Origin: Vreelandella sp031769195
Lineage (GTDB): Bacteria; Pseudomonadota; Gammaproteobacteria; Pseudomonadales; Halomonadaceae
Reading direction: 5' to 3'
NCBI RefSeq assembly: GCF_031769195.1
Contig: NZ_JAVHNP010000002.1
Location: 310,001 to 374,000 of the forward strand
Length of the DNA stretch: 64,000 bases
The position numbers were made by a program, and so were the translations under genes. This document shows positions 32,525-40,518 of the stretch, piece by piece. Position 1 is the stretch's first letter, and each line of letters begins with the position of its first letter. The notes under the pieces were generated by a model. It was not told the origin of the DNA, searched no databases, and saw only the letters and a list, made by a program, of their open reading frames with translations.

Positions 32525-34867
32525 TTAGTTGATGCTCGCGGCAGAGAGTTGGAGCGGCTGGAACGCCTCCAGCCAACCGGTAATGGCATCGGCAGGCATG
32601 GGCTTTGAAATCCAGTAGCCCTGTAAGTAGTCACAGCGCAACTGGCTCAAAATATCCGCGCTGACGCTGTTTTCTACCCCTTCCGCGACAATTCTTAGCC
32701 CCAGAAGATGGCCCATCTCAATGGTTGAGCGGACGATGGTGAGGTCTTCTTGTTGGGTATCGAGTTTCAAGACAAACGATTTGTCGATTTTTAACTCATC
32801 TACCGGCAGGCGCTTGATTTGGGCAAGCGATGAGTAGCCGGTGCCGTAGTCATCCACGGCGATTTTTAGCCCCATTTGGCTGAGCGCCAGCAGCGTTTCG
32901 GTTGCGGCGTCGACATCCTGCATCACGGCACTTTCGGTGACTTCTAGCGCTAGCTGGTCCGGCGTTAAGTCGTAGCTTTCGAACAGCTCGTGAATGTGCA
33001 TAGGCAGCCCAGGGTCTATCACATCGCTGGCGGAAAGGTTTATGGCCACAGAGAGGTGATGCCCTTGGCACTTCCACAAATGCAGCTGTTCACAGACGTG
33101 TGCCAGCATCCAGTCAGACAGTAGCCCAATGTTGCCCGAGCGTTCGGCCAAGCCAATGAATTCATCCGGCGGTACAAACCCAAGCGTAGGATGGCGCCAG
33201 CGCATCAGCGCTTCGAACTGGCAAACGTTACCAGTGGTGGTATCCATCTTGGGTTGGTAGGCCATCCAAAGCTCGCCATTATCGACGGCATCTTGAAGGT
33301 CGCGAATCAACATAAGCTGGCGAAGGTGCTGTTCGTCCTGGCCTTCGATATAGCGTTCGTGACTGCGTCGATGACGCCTAGCTTGATCAAGCGCGATATC
33401 TGATCGGCGTAGCAGCAGATGAGCGCTATCGCCATGGGTCGGGTAGCTCACCTCGCCTGCGGAGAGGGAGGGCATTATTAACGATTTATCCAGGCTGATC
33501 GGCTCGCTGATTTGCTCCATCATGGCTTCGCGTCGGCGACGATCCAAATCAGCTTGGCCAATAACTAACATCAGCTCGTCACCGTCTAGGCGGTAAGCCT
33601 TCATGACGGGGGATGGTAATTCTTGTAGCCGATGGGCAAGGGTGACTAGCAGGTGGTCGCCCAGTTCATAGCCGAAGGTGTCGTTAATGTCGCGGAAATC
33701 AGTGATTGAAAAACGCAACAGCGTGAAGGGCTTACCTGTCTGGATAAAGCGCTGAAGATCCTCAAAAGCACTCACGCGGTTGGGTAAATTGGTAAGAAGA
33801 TCGTGGCGTGATTGATGTAATAAGGTGGCTTCACGTTTGGCGATATCTTCCTGCATCGAGAGCAGGGTCGTCGCCAACTGATGGGTTTCTTTTACCGAGC
33901 TGCCGCTGGAGATACGCTCAATGCGCTCACCCTGGCCGATTAACTTCGCTGCCTGGGCGAGTGCAATCAGCGGCTTGCTGATGCTCCGTGCACTCCAGAG
34001 AGCAACCGCTAGGGTCAGCAATAACATGAGCGCGACAATACTTAATAGTTGCCACTGTAGTCGGCTATAGGCGCTGAGAAGCTCATCCCGGGAGAGCTGT
34101 ATCAAGGCGAAGGATTGATACTCTTGATTGGCCATCAGCGTCGAGGCGTAAGAAAGGTAGTCGTTATCTAACGACATTTGATGACGAGTCGTGTAGGCAC
34201 CTTCCATTAACCGATTGCCAGTGTCGTTCATGAGACTCATCGCTAACTGCTCTTGATGCGAACTGACCAGATAATTAACGTCGCCGTTGGCGTCGTAGGT
34301 CACAATGCTGATTTCTAGTCCGGTTAAGGCATTAATTTCTTCTGTGACGCTCTCATTAATGAGAAACCCCATGCCCACCCAGCCAATCAGATTAGGCGCG
34401 CGCACGGGGAGCAGTACAAACTCGTAGGGTTCGCCATTATCAATCACCACGCCAACGCCGCTGCCGGTTTGTTGTGCTCGCTGAAATAAACCCGGAAACG
34501 GCATGGCGCTATTTTGTTCATGGTGGCTGCTGGCAAGCACGTTGCCGTCTAGGTCACTGAGCATCACCATATCAGCGCTGGCACGGTCGCCATAATTTGC
34601 CAAAACCGAGTAAAGCGTGCCCGTATCTTTCGTGGCGACCGCGCTTTTAAAACCAAAATCTTCGGCTAGGATCCCTACGTTATCACGCAGTTGCTCACCG
34701 CGAATGTCGAGTAACTGATCTAAGACCCGAGCCCCCACCTCTAAGCGCTGATTGCCTTTCGCTAACGCATCATTTTGAGTGGCGCGTAAAAACGCTACAC
34801 CTGTTGCCAGCTGTGAAATGATCACAACTGTCAACAACACTAGCGTTAAGCGCGTGCGAAAGCGCAT
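32525..34867 (-). CDS. Membrane GGDEF-EAL protein with periplasmic sensor, probable c-di-GMP phosphodiesterase
   Basis: About 780 residues. Membrane helix at about 8-26, a 250-residue dCACHE-like periplasmic domain, second helix about 278-300, HAMP-like linker, GGDEF domain and EAL domain. The GGDEF motif is degenerate (DGDEL), so cyclase activity is unlikely; EAL residues are intact (FEALMRWRHP, VTESAVMQD, VDDYGTGYSSLAQIKRLP, KIDKSF, VAEGVE). ATG at 34867 chosen over an upstream GTG because GAGG has better spacing. Co-transcribed with the preceding cupredoxin gene (30-base gap) and the DUF3034 gene. Confidence 0.9.
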   Translation of the reverse strand: MRFRTRLTLVLLTVVIISQLATGVAFLRATQNDALAKGNQRLEVGARVLDQLLDIRGEQLRDNVGILAEDFGFKSAVATKDTGTLYSVLANYGDRASADMVMLSDLDGNVLASSHHEQNSAMPFPGLFQRAQQTGSGVGVVIDNGEPYEFVLLPVRAPNLIGWVGMGFLINESVTEEINALTGLEISIVTYDANGDVNYLVSSHQEQLAMSLMNDTGNRLMEGAYTTRHQMSLDNDYLSYASTLMANQEYQSFALIQLSRDELLSAYSRLQWQLLSIVALMLLLTLAVALWSARSISKPLIALAQAAKLIGQGERIERISSGSSVKETHQLATTLLSMQEDIAKREATLLHQSRHDLLTNLPNRVSAFEDLQRFIQTGKPFTLLRFSITDFRDINDTFGYELGDHLLVTLAHRLQELPSPVMKAYRLDGDELMLVIGQADLDRRRREAMMEQISEPISLDKSLIMPSLSAGEVSYPTHGDSAHLLLRRSDIALDQARRHRRSHERYIEGQDEQHLRQLMLIRDLQDAVDNGELWMAYQPKMDTTTGNVCQFEALMRWRHPTLGFVPPDEFIGLAERSGNIGLLSDWMLAHVCEQLHLWKCQGHHLSVAINLSASDVIDPGLPMHIHELFESYDLTPDQLALEVTESAVMQDVDAATETLLALSQMGLKIAVDDYGTGYSSLAQIKRLPVDELKIDKSFVLKLDTQQEDLTIVRSTIEMGHLLGLRIVAEGVENSVSADILSQLRCDYLQGYWISKPMPADAITGWLEAFQPLQLSAASIN

Positions 34868-34897
34868 GGCCACCTCATTTATCTAAGCGACGTTTTA

Positions 34898-35578
34898 TTA
34901 ATGACTATGCGTCGTGGCGTTTTGGAAACGCTGCTGCAACGGGGAGAGCGTAGGTGGCTGTCGCGGAATCGCGTTTAGCGTTAGGGCGACAGTGGTGTTA
35001 TCAGCATCACTTATCTCGCCTTCCCACCAAACCGTTTGGCTGTCGTCCATACGGCTATGCCAAACCCGCATGCGATGGCTGCCTGCTGGCAACTCGGGTA
35101 GTTCAAGCGTGCCCGCACTGTTAGTAAGAGCCGCGTAAGGAGCATCGCTGACCACGATGAATGCCTGCATTTGGTCATGAATATTACAGCCGAGTACCAC
35201 CACACCGGCTTGCTCAAAATGAACCGGCGGTGGCGTTTCGCTCAGGAACAGTTCCAGATTAAAGGTTTTAGCCGGGGAGAAGGAGAAAACGTGGTGGCGC
35301 GTTGTGTCTTCGTTAGGAAAGGCGACATAGCTGCCGGTGGGGATCGTTGTTACCTGCGGATTAAAGGCCGCATCACGCTGAACAATATTTTTTGTCAGGG
35401 TTTCCGCTGACGTAGAGGTGTCGTAATACACCTCGATAACGGCATTTTCTAGCGGAATACCAGCGTTATCAGTCACGCTTACAGTAGCTGCCTGGACGGG
35501 CAAACTCGCCATCATCGCTAAGCAGCCTAATGCCCACAGCGAATAGGGGTGGCGTCGGCCTTTACATGTTGTAAGCAT
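34898..35578 (-). CDS. Periplasmic cupredoxin-domain protein
   Basis: 226 residues. Signal peptide (LWALGCLAMMASLPVQAA). An immunoglobulin-like or carboxypeptidase-regulatory-like start (VSVTDNAGIPLENAVIEVYY) leads into a cupredoxin pattern: FPNEDTTRHHVFSFS (His ligand) and VVLGCNIHDQMQAFI (Cys, His and Met ligands), the classical type 1 copper set. Often labelled methylamine utilisation protein, though no methylamine genes are here. First gene of a minus-strand run with a c-di-GMP phosphodiesterase, DUF3034 and exported globin genes, which suggests redox or copper input to c-di-GMP signalling. Confidence 0.82.
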   Translation of the reverse strand: MLTTCKGRRHPYSLWALGCLAMMASLPVQAATVSVTDNAGIPLENAVIEVYYDTSTSAETLTKNIVQRDAAFNPQVTTIPTGSYVAFPNEDTTRHHVFSFSPAKTFNLELFLSETPPPVHFEQAGVVVLGCNIHDQMQAFIVVSDAPYAALTNSAGTLELPELPAGSHRMRVWHSRMDDSQTVWWEGEISDADNTTVALTLNAIPRQPPTLSPLQQRFQNATTHSH

Positions 35579-35792
35579 GAAGAATTACCTAAGTAAGTAC
35601 AGGGGAAGCAATCATGTAACTATTATGTGGCAAAGTCATGTTTTCGCACTAACGATATACTCACAGAAAGTGAAAAAGAGTAAACAATAGGGAAGTCTAG
35701 GGCAGGCTATGGTGTCGCTTGGTCGGCAGGGCTAGAGTAGCTTTAGAAACAGTGTTCGTTAACCTGTTGCCGTAACCACCAGGAGACGTGTG

Positions 35793-36179
35793 ATGAGTGA
35801 TGAAATCGACAACACCAAAGACCTGTTAAGTAAACGCCGCTCGCGCCGCCAGGTACTAGCCAGCTTAGGGTTGGGTGCTGCTGCCCTTTATGTTGCGCCC
35901 ACCTTGCTTTCGATGGATCAAGCTGAAGCGCGCGGGCATGGCCATTCAAGACCCAGCCGCTCACGGCGCAGTTATTCACGCCCCAGCTATTCACGTCCTA
36001 GCTATTCACGTCCCCGTTATTCAAGGCCTCGCTATTCTAGGCCTCATTATTCCAGGGCGCGTTACTCTCATGAGCACTATCCCCGCCAAGAGCGCTACTA
36101 CTCTCGGCCGCAGCGTTCACGCTGGGAGCGTGATGGCGTGATTGAAATCCGGTTAAGCCGAGTGCTGCCGCGCTGGTAG
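35793..36179 (+). CDS. Tat-exported peptide with Tyr-Ser-Arg-Pro tandem repeats
   Basis: 128 residues from the ATG at 35793 (AGGAG 7 bases upstream). Twin-arginine-type signal: SRRQVLA (17-23), hydrophobic core LGLGAAALYVAPTLL, possible cleavage near AEARG. The mature part is almost all Arg, Ser, Tyr, Pro and His, with seven units of a 5-residue repeat (YSRPS/YSRPR type), then a tail rich in Arg and Tyr ending VLPRW. No family function is known to me. The next gene, 10 bases on, fuses an HprK-like kinase and a PqqD domain, so this may be a substrate or precursor peptide. Confidence 0.75.
   Translation: MSDEIDNTKDLLSKRRSRRQVLASLGLGAAALYVAPTLLSMDQAEARGHGHSRPSRSRRSYSRPSYSRPSYSRPRYSRPRYSRPHYSRARYSHEHYPRQERYYSRPQRSRWERDGVIEIRLSRVLPRW
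35970..36074 (+). repeat. 15-bp tandem repeat, seven units, inside the Tat-peptide gene
   Basis: Units such as AGCTATTCACGTCCT and CGTTATTCAAGGCCT repeat without gaps in the reading frame. The TATTC core is best conserved; third positions vary, showing selection on protein sequence. Confidence 0.88.
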
Positions 36180-36189
36180 GATGTGAGCG

Positions 36190-37389
36190 ATGCCTAACCT
36201 TCAAGATTACGCATTGGAAGGCATTGGGCCGTGCCTGCGCTTAGTAAATGCAGAGCCATTGGAGTCCATATTAACCGCTGTGATGCCAGGTTGGCCCATT
36301 ACTCCGTGTGTTGAACAGGAAAAAACACCCGACGTATGCATTTGGCGGCATCCCAAAGGCTATTGGCAACAAGCGCCTGCGCTGCCAGATGGCGCACTGC
36401 TGGATACTGCCGTGGGGACCGCGTGTAGTGTGATTGCAGATGCCGCCGGGGCCTACTTTTACCGTCATCCAGACCTTGTTGGGCTGCACTGTGGGTCGGT
36501 GGAAATCAATGGGCAGTTGGTGATTTTTCCCGATACGTATCGAGCAGGCAAAAGCACCCTGACAGCAGCCTTTGCCGCTGCTGGACAGCGAGTGTATGGC
36601 GATGATGTGCTGGCGCTCAATAACGCTGGGGAGGGCATCGCTTTAGGCGTGGCACCGCGCCTGCGACTACCGCTGCCAGAGGCGCTGTCGCCGGCCTTTC
36701 AAGCATTCGTCAACGCCCATCTTGGGCCTCATGACACGCGCTATGGCTACTTACGTTTAGATGACACCCAGCTAGCTGCTCACGGTCAGCGCTGCCCGCT
36801 GGGGGCCATTCTGCTTATTGATCGCGATGACACGATCGTGGAGCCTCAACTGACCCGTTTGCAGCCAGGGGATGGCTTATGGCAGCTGCTACGGCAGAAT
36901 TTTGCGGAGCATGAGTCTGACCAAGCGCTAATTGAGCGCTTTTTACCGCTGTTACAACACTTGCCATGTTTTTTGCTGCGTTACCACGATGCCTATGAAG
37001 CGGCGCAGTGGCTATGTGCTCGTTGGCAGAGCGACGCCACTGAGTGTTTGTCGCCTGCGCGCGCACTCCAAGCTGAGCTGCCAGCACTGCACTCGGCACT
37101 TGATCTAGCCGATGGACGCTACTGGCGGGCGAGTGAGGCGGCACTAACGTTTCCGTTGGGCGATGAGCTATTTGTGATTGCAAAGGAGGGCGGTGCAATT
37201 CATCGGTTGAATACCACCAGCCGCGCTGTATGGGCGCTGTTGCAGCATGAGCCGATGGATCTTGAGTTGCTGAGCGAGACGTTAGCGAGCTTTTTTACAG
37301 GTGCAGAGCTTGCGCAAGTTCGCCAAGATACGGCGCATTTACTTGGGCAGTTTCAACAGGCAGGGCTGATTAACGCGATTCGCGTCTAG
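36190..37389 (+). CDS. HprK-like kinase fused to PqqD-like domain
   Basis: 399 residues, cytoplasmic. Residues about 95-145 follow HPr kinase/phosphorylase: GLHCGSVEINGQLVIF, a modified P-loop with RAGKSTLTAAF (118-128) and GDDVLAL. The C-terminal 80 residues (LGDELFVIAKEGGAIHRLNT, SRAVWALLQH) are PqqD-like, a fold that binds RiPP leader peptides. HprK-like kinases phosphorylate some lasso-peptide precursors. AGGA overlaps the stop of the Tat-peptide gene, so the two are co-translated. Proposed role: bind and phosphorylate or otherwise process the repeat peptide. No radical SAM or cyclase gene is nearby. Confidence 0.8.
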   Translation: MPNLQDYALEGIGPCLRLVNAEPLESILTAVMPGWPITPCVEQEKTPDVCIWRHPKGYWQQAPALPDGALLDTAVGTACSVIADAAGAYFYRHPDLVGLHCGSVEINGQLVIFPDTYRAGKSTLTAAFAAAGQRVYGDDVLALNNAGEGIALGVAPRLRLPLPEALSPAFQAFVNAHLGPHDTRYGYLRLDDTQLAAHGQRCPLGAILLIDRDDTIVEPQLTRLQPGDGLWQLLRQNFAEHESDQALIERFLPLLQHLPCFLLRYHDAYEAAQWLCARWQSDATECLSPARALQAELPALHSALDLADGRYWRASEAALTFPLGDELFVIAKEGGAIHRLNTTSRAVWALLQHEPMDLELLSETLASFFTGAELAQVRQDTAHLLGQFQQAGLINAIRV

Positions 37390-37985
37390 CGCCAGTGCTC
37401 TTGCCAAGCCTTTAGCACACGTTCTGGATACCAGGTTTTTCCCAGACTGCCATTGTAGCGAGCAAGGGCGCGGGTAAAGTCGCCCCGTTCGACGGCTAGG
37501 TAGTGAGCTAAGATCGTGCAGCCATAGCGCAGATTGCGGTTTGGCTCGGTGAGGTCGTCAACGGGTAGGCCAAGTTCGGCTACCCAAAAGGGCATGATTT
37601 GCATGAGTCCAACCGCTCCCGCAGACGAGATCGCATCGGCATTAAAGGCACTCTCTACCTGGATTAACGCAAGCACTAACTCAGGCGGCAGCCCGGCCAG
37701 CCTAGCCTCGTGGTAGAGGCGAGTGAGCAAAGCGTGGCGCTGTTCGGGCTCAGAGATAAAGCGAGAGAGTGGCACATCCATACGGCTGCGCCACTGCTGT
37801 AGCTGCCACTGATAGTAGGCGGTGGGTTGGCTTGCCGTTTCTAGCGTTGGCCGCAGCGCAAGCTCCGCCGCGCTGGGCGTGGCTGTTAAAGCCATCATCA
37901 GGCCACCCACCCATAGCCCTGTGACGAGCCGTGGCGACAAACGCCGCCACGGCATGCTTAGCAACACAGGAAGGCTCAGTGACAT
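37386..37985 (-). CDS. Lytic transglycosylase, SLT domain
   Basis: 199 residues. An N-terminal hydrophobic signal or anchor (VTGLWVGGLMMALTATPSAA) precedes a goose-lysozyme-like SLT domain: ALIQVESAFNADAISSAGAV with the catalytic Glu in QVES, GLMQIMPFWVAELGL, NLRYGCTILAHYL and ALARYNGSLG. It cleaves peptidoglycan glycan strands to anhydromuropeptides. Nine bases downstream of proS on the same strand, and overlapping the convergent HprK/PqqD gene by 4 bases. Confidence 0.9.
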   Translation of the reverse strand: MSLSLPVLLSMPWRRLSPRLVTGLWVGGLMMALTATPSAAELALRPTLETASQPTAYYQWQLQQWRSRMDVPLSRFISEPEQRHALLTRLYHEARLAGLPPELVLALIQVESAFNADAISSAGAVGLMQIMPFWVAELGLPVDDLTEPNRNLRYGCTILAHYLAVERGDFTRALARYNGSLGKTWYPERVLKAWQEHWR

Positions 37986-37994
37986 ACCTGCCGA

Positions 37995-39728
37995 TTACTC
38001 TGCGCTAACAAGGCCCGCTTGTTCACGTAGGAAGTCAACAATCTTGTCAGCAGGAATCATGGTCGCTTCGCTGTCGCGACGGCCTTTGTATTCCAGCTCG
38101 CCGTTATCCAAACCACGGTCGCCAATCACTAGGCGATGCGGCACGCCCATCAGCTCTAGATCAGCAAATTTTACGCCGGGACGCGTATCGCGGTCGTCCA
38201 GTAGTACGTCTAAGCCCGCTGCGGTGAGCGTTTGGTAGAGGCGCTCAGACTCTTCACGCACGCGCTGCGATTTGTGAGCGTTCATCGGTACTAAAGCGAT
38301 CTGGAACGGCGCGATGGCGTTGGGCCAAATAATGCCCGACTCATCGTGATTCTGCTCAATGGCCGCGGCGACCACGCGGGTAACGCCAATGCCGTAGCAA
38401 CCCATCCACGGGTGGCTGGTTTTGCCGTTGTCGCCCAGTACGCTGGCATTCATCGCTTCAGAATACTTTTGACCAAGCTGGAACACATGGCCGACTTCAA
38501 TGCCGCGCTTAATGGAGAGTGTGCCCTGGCCATCGGGTGACGGGTCGCCCTCGACGACATTACGCAGGTCGGCTACTTGGGGCAGAGCCGCATCGCGCTC
38601 CCAGTTAATGCCAAAATAGTGTTTGCCATCGACGTTGGCGCCCGCGCCAAAGTCGCTCATGAGAGCTACGCTGCGGTCGATGATGATCGGCATCTCTAAA
38701 CCAACCGGGCCTAAAGAGCCCGGGCCTGCGCCCACCGCAGCGCGGATCTCTTCTTCATTGGCCATCGTGAGAGGCGCTTTTACCTGGAGCAGGTTCTCTG
38801 CTTTTACTTCGTTAAGCTCATGATCACCGCGCACCAGCAGAGCAATTAAGCCGCCTTCTGCTGCATGAACCATCAAGGTTTTAATGGTCTTCTCAATAGG
38901 CAGTTTGAACTGCTCTACCAGCGTAGCGATAGTTTTAGCATTGGGGGTGTCGACCAAGCGCATCTCTTCACTGGGAGCGGCGCGTTCAATGTTGCTGCCG
39001 AGTGGCGCGGGAAGAGCCTCGGCTTTTTCCATATTCGCGGCATAGTCGGAGGTGTTAGAGAACACGATATCGTCTTCCCCTGAGTCCGCCAGTACGTGGA
39101 ATTCGTGAGAACCCGTGCCGCCAATAGAGCCGTTATCGGCAATTACCGGGCGGAAATCGAGGCCTAGGCGCGTGAAAATACGCGAATAGGCATCGTACAT
39201 ACTCTGGTAGGTTTCTTTGAGAGAGGCTTCGTCCAAGTGGAAGGAGTAAGCATCTTTCATGATAAATTCCCGCGAGCGCATCACGCCAAAGCGTGGGCGA
39301 ATCTCATCGCGGAATTTGGTTTGAATCTGGTAGAAGTTCACCGGCAGCTGTTTGTAGCTGGCGATCTCTTTACGCACCAAGTCAGTGATGACTTCTTCAT
39401 GGGTAGGGCCCACGCAGTAGTCACGGTCATGGCGATCTTTTAAACGCAGTAGCTCCGGGCCGTACTGCTCCCAGCGGCCAGACTCCTGCCACAGGTCAGC
39501 GGGTTGAACGGCGGGCATCAACACTTCTTGGGCACCGGCGCGATTCATCTCCTCACGCACGATCGCTTCTACTTTGCGCAGGGTGCGCAGCCCCAGGGGC
39601 AGCCAGGTATACAGGCCCGAAGTGAGACGGCGGATCATCCCGGCGCGCAGCATTAACTGGTGGCTGATAACTTCAGCGTCGGCCGGGGTTTCTTTTAATG
39701 TCGCAATCAATAATTGGCTGGCGCGCAT
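37995..39728 (-). CDS. proS: Prolyl-tRNA synthetase
   Basis: 577 residues from the ATG at 39728, matching bacterial ProS length. MRASQLLIATLKETPADAEV is the usual start; 41 further in-frame codons upstream consist partly of a 12-bp repeat and are rejected. Class II motifs are visible (RSREFIMKDAYSFH, GCYGIGVTRVVAAAIEQ), with the bacterial INS editing insertion between them (about 230-400), so mischarged Ala-tRNAPro can be edited. AAGGA precedes the chosen start. Confidence 0.96.
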   Translation of the reverse strand: MRASQLLIATLKETPADAEVISHQLMLRAGMIRRLTSGLYTWLPLGLRTLRKVEAIVREEMNRAGAQEVLMPAVQPADLWQESGRWEQYGPELLRLKDRHDRDYCVGPTHEEVITDLVRKEIASYKQLPVNFYQIQTKFRDEIRPRFGVMRSREFIMKDAYSFHLDEASLKETYQSMYDAYSRIFTRLGLDFRPVIADNGSIGGTGSHEFHVLADSGEDDIVFSNTSDYAANMEKAEALPAPLGSNIERAAPSEEMRLVDTPNAKTIATLVEQFKLPIEKTIKTLMVHAAEGGLIALLVRGDHELNEVKAENLLQVKAPLTMANEEEIRAAVGAGPGSLGPVGLEMPIIIDRSVALMSDFGAGANVDGKHYFGINWERDAALPQVADLRNVVEGDPSPDGQGTLSIKRGIEVGHVFQLGQKYSEAMNASVLGDNGKTSHPWMGCYGIGVTRVVAAAIEQNHDESGIIWPNAIAPFQIALVPMNAHKSQRVREESERLYQTLTAAGLDVLLDDRDTRPGVKFADLELMGVPHRLVIGDRGLDNGELEYKGRRDSEATMIPADKIVDFLREQAGLVSAE

Positions 39729-39784
39729 GGGCGTGAGCATTCCTTGGTTGGTAGGGGTGATGCTGGATCGTTGTGTCGAACGTA

Positions 39785-39820
39785 GCGCTGAATTGAGCGC
39801 TGAATTGAGCGTTGAATCCG
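39785..39820. repeat. 12-bp tandem repeat in the proS leader
   Basis: GCGCTGAATTGA occurs twice perfectly and a third time degenerate (GCGTTGAATCCG), about 60 bases upstream of the proS start. The 12-bp length keeps the reading frame open. A different 12-bp leader repeat precedes the XRE gene at 41827. Confidence 0.8.
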
Positions 39821-39991
39821 GCATTGTACGGCTAAGCGGGTAAGGCGGCAAAATCCTGATAGGCCGCCGAACGTGTGCAGGTCTTAAAGTGTGCTAAAAT
39901 CGACAGGCATTTGATTCGATAGTCGCTGATTTGAAGACAACAAACACGACAGCGATGACTATCGGTACGTTAAGATTTCGAGGGAACCTCC

Positions 39992-40441
39992 ATGCAGCAA
40001 GCAGTTCGCCGTTGGTTAACGGGGGCCGTTGTAGGTGTCTCCATTGTGGCATTAAGCGGTTGCGGAACCATGTTTTACCCTGAACGTAAGGGGCAGTTGA
40101 GCGGTGATGTAGACCCGGTAGTGGCGATTGCCAACGGCGTGGGTTTGCTGTTTTTTATCGTTCCAGGGGTGATTGCCTACGCCGTGGATTTCTCTAATGG
40201 CACTATCTATCTTCCCAGCGCGAGCAGCGCATCGGTGGATATTCACCACTTAGACGACGCTATGGACGTAGCTTCATTAGAGAAGCTGCTGTCAGACAAA
40301 GCCGGTCAGCCGGTCAGTTTAGAGAACGAGCTGCTGGTAATTGAAGAGATGGGCAGCTTGGATGAAGCACTGGCTATGGTACGTATGTCCGGTGTACTAG
40401 ACGAAGAGCGTTTAGCGAACTTGGAACCTGCGGTTATGTAA
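39992..40441 (+). CDS. Conserved lipoprotein of unknown function
   Basis: 149 residues. Lipoprotein signal with lipobox LSGC (Cys24) followed by GTMFYPERKGQ. A second hydrophobic helix (GVGLLFFIVPGVIAYAVDF) and a polar C-terminal part (EKLLSDKAGQPVSLENELL). The beginning recalls YceK/YidQ-type lipoproteins, but the match is partial. GAGGGAAC precedes the ATG; a strong terminator follows. Divergent from proS. Confidence 0.75.
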   Translation: MQQAVRRWLTGAVVGVSIVALSGCGTMFYPERKGQLSGDVDPVVAIANGVGLLFFIVPGVIAYAVDFSNGTIYLPSASSASVDIHHLDDAMDVASLEKLLSDKAGQPVSLENELLVIEEMGSLDEALAMVRMSGVLDEERLANLEPAVM

Positions 40442-40464
40442 TCAGGTGTGTTCGCGCTAAAGAG

Positions 40465-40506
40465 CGCCCCTGGCATGGGTCCTGACCCATACCAGGGGCG
40501 TTTTTT
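40465..40506 (+). terminator. Intrinsic terminator after the lipoprotein gene
   Basis: A 16-bp stem (CGCCCCTGGCATGGGT with its complement, one mismatch) and a 4-base loop, followed by six T residues. It lies between convergent genes. Confidence 0.95.
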
Positions 40507-40518
40507 ATGCATAACGCT

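Noticed and set aside
35970..36074. Tandem repeat as a possible CRISPR array
   Set aside because: Units are 15 bp, contiguous with no spacers, and in frame with a protein repeat that has a Tat signal and ribosome site.
39729..39851. 41-codon N-terminal extension of ProS
   Set aside because: It lies in a 12-bp tandem repeat and has no family counterpart; the start at 39728 gives the usual N terminus and ribosome spacing.
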